Source: CAYLLT01 sp964591605 (GTDB lineage Bacteria > Planctomycetota > Phycisphaerae > UBA1845 > PWPN01). Taken from it: a DNA stretch of 45,283 nucleotides. Position numbers and translations under genes: made by a program. How positions within the stretch are numbered: position 1 is the first letter of the stretch; every line of letters begins with the position of its first letter. The stretch spans positions 1-45,283 of the forward strand of contig CAZQEN010000011.1 of assembly GCA_964591605.1 (NCBI GenBank), written 5' to 3'. This document shows, in pieces, positions 42,344 through 45,283 of this stretch. A model generated the notes under the pieces. The model was not told the DNA's origin. It saw nothing but the letters and a program-made list of their open reading frames with translations, and ran no database searches.

Positions 42344-45283
42344 TCAGTCGGTGTCATGCGAAAAAGAACGGTCCCACCAGTTCGACGAGCCCCGCCGGTG
42401 CCGCAGGAATCCCAGCAGCAGCGAAGTCGCCACCCCGCACACCGGCACGCCCGGCCCGCACGGGCCTTGTTGAATTGGACACGTCTCGTAGTTGGCGATG
42501 AGCGTCTTGTCCTGGTCCATGACGACCGTGAGTGGATCATCGCTCCCCGCCGCGTCACCGCTCCAGCCGGCGAAGCGCTCCCCCTCCGGGGCGGCCGGCG
42601 CGGAAACGACGATAACCGCGCCTGCTGTATGGGCCTCCACACTGGTTGGACTGCCGTCGACCAGGACGGTCAGCGTGTACGTGGCGGCCGGCGTCACCAT
42701 GAAATCGGCCGACGCCACCGCGCTGTCGCTCAGCCCATCCGCGAATGCCCTCGCCTTGACCGTCGCTGACGAGCTCAGCGTGAACGCCCCGCCGTAGAGG
42801 GTGGATCCAGCGTGGGGAGCGCCGCCATGCGTCGTATACCGGATCGTCGCGCCGGGTGTGGCGCAGGCCAGTGTCACCACCACCGCATCCGTGAACGCTC
42901 CACCGGCCGGCGAGATTGTCGGCGTGGCGGCCGCCGGCTTGAGCGAGAAGCCCGCGACCAGGGTGCGCGGCCGCGTCACCGCGAATTCGTAGCTCGCCGA
43001 CGTACTCACCACCGCGCCGCCCTCCGTCCAGTTCACAAAGCTGTAGCCCGCATTCGCCGAGGCCGAAACAATGGCATTCGTTCCGGCCACGTACTCACCG
43101 TCGCCGCTGGTGCTGCCGCCCTCGGCCGGAACGGCACTCGTGGCGATCGCGTAGACCCGGTTGATGGCAAAAGCGGCTGTCGCCACCGCGCTGTCGTGCA
43201 TGCCGGCCGCAAAGCCCCGTGCCTTCACCGTCGCCGAACTCGTGAGCGCAAACGGCCCCGCGTAAAGCGTCGAACTGGTCGTCGGGTCCACGCCGTTCGT
43301 GGTGTAGCGGATCGTCGCCCCGGGCGTCTCCGACGCGAGCGTCACTTCCACCGAATTCGTGAAGGTGCCCCCGCCGGGCGAAATGGTCGGCGTCGCCGCC
43401 GTCGGGACCGGCGAGAAGTGTGCCACCAGCGCGCGGTTGCCCGTGACCGTGAACGAGTAACTGGCCGAACCGCTCACCTGCGTGCCGTTCTCGGTCCAGT
43501 TGACGAAGGTGTAGTCGCTGCCCGGCGTCGCCGTGACGGTGACCGTGCTTCCGTTCACATACGACCCTCCGCCGCTCGTCGTCCCGCCCGCCGCCGGCGA
43601 TGAACTCGTCGTGACGGTGAAGAGCACGGGGTTCGCGGTGAAGACGGCCGTCAGCGCGCGGTTGCCCGTCACCGTGAACGTATAGCTCGCAGAAGTGCTC
43701 ACCTGCGTGGTCCCTTCCATCCAGCGGGCGAAGCTGTAGCCGCTGTTGGCCGTCGCAATTACCGTCGCGCTGTCGGCGCAGGTGTAACTGCCGCCGCCCG
43801 TGACGGTTCCACCGGCGCCGGGCGATGCGAGAACCGTGATCACGCCGGTGCACGGGTTCAGACCGCTGGTTGCTGCCACCGCGTCGGCCCGCCCGTGCCC
43901 GTACGTCGTGTCATACCCCGTGTTCCCCAGATCGATCGCGGTTGTCTGCACGAGGTCGCGAACCGTCGTATTCGACATGCCCGGATCCGCGCTCCAGACC
44001 TGGGCGCAGATCGCGGCGATATGCGGTGTGGCCGCCGATGTACCGAAAAAGGTCGAGCGAAATCCGCCGTTGCCGGTCACCGAAACGCCGTCGGCGCCGC
44101 ACACGTCGGGCTTGTTCCGCAGGACGAGCGACGGGAAATCGATGCGCACCGGTCCGCGGCTGCTGAACGCCTCGATGGTGCCCGGCGAACTGGCCCGCAC
44201 CGCTCCGCAGGCGATCACATTCGTCCCCGCCGGGTGTCCGACGATGCTTCCGGTGGCCGTGGAGTACTCGGTGAACTCCCCCGTCCCCCATTGCACGATC
44301 TTGAGCCGCCGGTTTGCCCCACTCTGGCGGTTGACCACCACGTAGACGTTCACGCTGCTCGCGCCGCTGTTGGTGTACTGCACCAGTTCGACCGGCAGGC
44401 CCGTCCCGTTCTGGTTGTTTGTTGATGACGTGTGGACGACCGTGCCGGAGCCGTTGGTCAGGTACAAATCGTAATCGTTGGCCGACGAGCCCCACGGATC
44501 GTTCCACTGCAGCAGAACAATGAGCGTGCCGCCGCTGCCCGGCACGCTGGCGTTCATGCTCCAGTCGCCGCCGCCGAAATCATGGACGTTCAGGTCCTTG
44601 TTCCCGATGCGCTGCGTGACCCCCGCGTAATCACCCTCATAGTAGCTCTTGTCGCCACTGTTGCCGGCCGCACTGCAGTAGATCGCCCCGCCCGACACCG
44701 CCTGGTTGATGCGGCTGACGATCGGCCCGTCCGCAAAGAACGGCTCGTCGGCGAAACCGATATCGTCGCAGATCACCTCACAGCCGAAAGTCGCATCGAG
44801 GATGTTGATCGCGCTGATCATCTCCGCGCTGGTGCCGACGTTCGAGAAAGCCAGGGCCGCCCCCGGCGCCAGGTCGTGGATGATCTCCATCATCGCCAGC
44901 CCCTCGGCACCCGCGTTCAGATTGCGGTCGGCCCGCGCCGACTGGGCCTGATACGTCATTGGAATATCGCCCGTGGTTTGCGAGGCCGTGATCCCGTTGA
45001 TCCCATCCGAGATCACGCCGACCTTGATGCCTGTGCCGGTCAGGCCCAGCGTCGTGCGGACCGTGTTGCACCGATGAACGGCGTCGCCCTGCGACGTGAC
45101 CACGCCCGTCCGCGTGAAGGAATACCCCGGCAGCCGGATCTGTCGCACCGCCGCATCGGCCGCCAGGGTCTCCACCCGGTCGTACGGCACCCGTGCCTGC
45201 ACGAGGCCCATCGGCGGCGAGACCAGCTCGACGATGCCGCCCACGCCGGCGACGGCGGTGACGGCCGCGGCCGGATCTGCCGC
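42344..45283 (-). CDS. Subtilase-fold (S8-like) protein with InlB-like and chitobiase C-terminal repeats; 5' end outside window
   Basis: The frame is open to the right edge, so the N-terminus (signal and propeptide) is missing; about 979 residues are visible. The S8 domain has VGVISDGI (Asp, near 45005), the oxyanion Asn in AAGNSGD, and the nucleophile Ser in FGTSAATP (near 44037). Where the catalytic His of HGTxxA is expected, it reads EGLAMMEIIHDLAPGA with Glu (near 44903). Sedolisins use Glu in that role, so activity is possible but untested. Downstream are three or four divergent InlB-type repeats (GYSFARWMEG, YTFVNWTENG, GYSFVNWTEGG) and two CHB_HEX_C-like repeats (ATPTISPGGGTF...GATIRYTTNG). 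The end (GPCGPGVPVC, hydrophobic helix, RHRR) resembles a C-terminal sorting signal. Confidence 0.87.
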   Translation of the reverse strand, partial: AADPAAAVTAVAGVGGIVELVSPPMGLVQARVPYDRVETLAADAAVRQIRLPGYSFTRTGVVTSQGDAVHRCNTVRTTLGLTGTGIKVGVISDGINGITASQTTGDIPMTYQAQSARADRNLNAGAEGLAMMEIIHDLAPGAALAFSNVGTSAEMISAINILDATFGCEVICDDIGFADEPFFADGPIVSRINQAVSGGAIYCSAAGNSGDKSYYEGDYAGVTQRIGNKDLNVHDFGGGDWSMNASVPGSGGTLIVLLQWNDPWGSSANDYDLYLTNGSGTVVHTSSTNNQNGTGLPVELVQYTNSGASSVNVYVVVNRQSGANRRLKIVQWGTGEFTEYSTATGSIVGHPAGTNVIACGAVRASSPGTIEAFSSRGPVRIDFPSLVLRNKPDVCGADGVSVTGNGGFRSTFFGTSAATPHIAAICAQVWSADPGMSNTTVRDLVQTTAIDLGNTGYDTTYGHGRADAVAATSGLNPCTGVITVLASPGAGGTVTGGGSYTCADSATVIATANSGYSFARWMEGTTQVSTSASYTFTVTGNRALTAVFTANPVLFTVTTSSSPAAGGTTSGGGSYVNGSTVTVTATPGSDYTFVNWTENGTQVSGSASYSFTVTGNRALVAHFSPVPTAATPTISPGGGTFTNSVEVTLASETPGATIRYTTNGVDPTTSSTLYAGPFALTSSATVKARGFAAGMHDSAVATAAFAINRVYAIATSAVPAEGGSTSGDGEYVAGTNAIVSASANAGYSFVNWTEGGAVVSTSASYEFAVTRPRTLVAGFSLKPAAATPTISPAGGAFTDAVVVTLACATPGATIRYTTHGGAPHAGSTLYGGAFTLSSSATVKARAFADGLSDSAVASADFMVTPAATYTLTVLVDGSPTSVEAHTAGAVIVVSAPAAPEGERFAGWSGDAAGSDDPLTVVMDQDKTLIANYETCPIQQGPCGPGVPVCGVATSLLLGFLRHRRGSSNWWDRSFSHDTD

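Overview
The window is a GC-rich (roughly two thirds G+C), gene-dense bacterial scaffold. It most resembles Planctomycetota, probably the Phycisphaerae. The signs are PEP-CTERM tails, a pseudopilin-like GFTLIE protein beside secreted LamG proteins, GACC-type cysteine repeats, dockerin-like EF-hand pairs ending secreted proteins, and palindromic repeats that encode CGTGVSPV, GQDARAT or GRMPVP peptides. A run of 100 N inside a tandem repeat shows it is a draft scaffold. This placement is an inference from protein style; no marker gene or rRNA is present. No tRNA, rRNA, CRISPR array, insertion sequence or phage gene was seen.

Layout: 0.1-2.3 kb, minus strand: a ROK regulator and a CBM9-like protein. 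2.6-9.3 kb, plus strand: a probable operon of a BNR (sialidase-fold) protein, a giant GHL10-NHL-GHL10 secreted protein, an RraA-like aldolase and a formamidase-like enzyme. 9.3-15.5 kb, minus strand: a DapA-family aldolase, a secreted TIM-barrel glycosidase-like protein, an unknown protein with one EF-hand, an SSS symporter and a small membrane protein. 15.66-16.3 kb, plus strand: an SGNH esterase. 16.3-24.7 kb, minus strand: a Gfo/Idh/MocA dehydrogenase, three secreted proteins that together carry six copies of a roughly 210-residue domain I cannot name, and a secreted GHL10 protein. 24.9-38.0 kb, plus strand: PEP-CTERM and dockerin LamG proteins around a pseudopilin, a PIG-L deacetylase, a second TIM-barrel protein and a secreted BNR/dockerin protein. 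38.0-45.3 kb: a VTT membrane protein, a DUF4838/GH20-like protein, a beta-helix protein and a 5'-truncated subtilase-fold protein.

Together this looks like a glycan-degradation locus: secreted multidomain binding and hydrolytic proteins, a sodium-coupled sugar or sugar-acid importer, and cytoplasmic aldolase, oxidoreductase and esterase steps. The most striking signals are: (1) a pseudo-palindromic sequence found six times, five times placed between recognisable -35 and -10 elements, including at the ROK gene's own promoter, which suggests a local ROK regulon; (2) the six-copy unnamed domain; (3) degenerate tandem repeats that keep a 7-bp period while using different words, at seven or more places and often beside stop codons; (4) a subtilase-fold protein with Glu where the catalytic His should be. 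The inventory resembles a sialic-acid pathway, but both BNR proteins lack the canonical FRIP arginine, so the substrate is left open.
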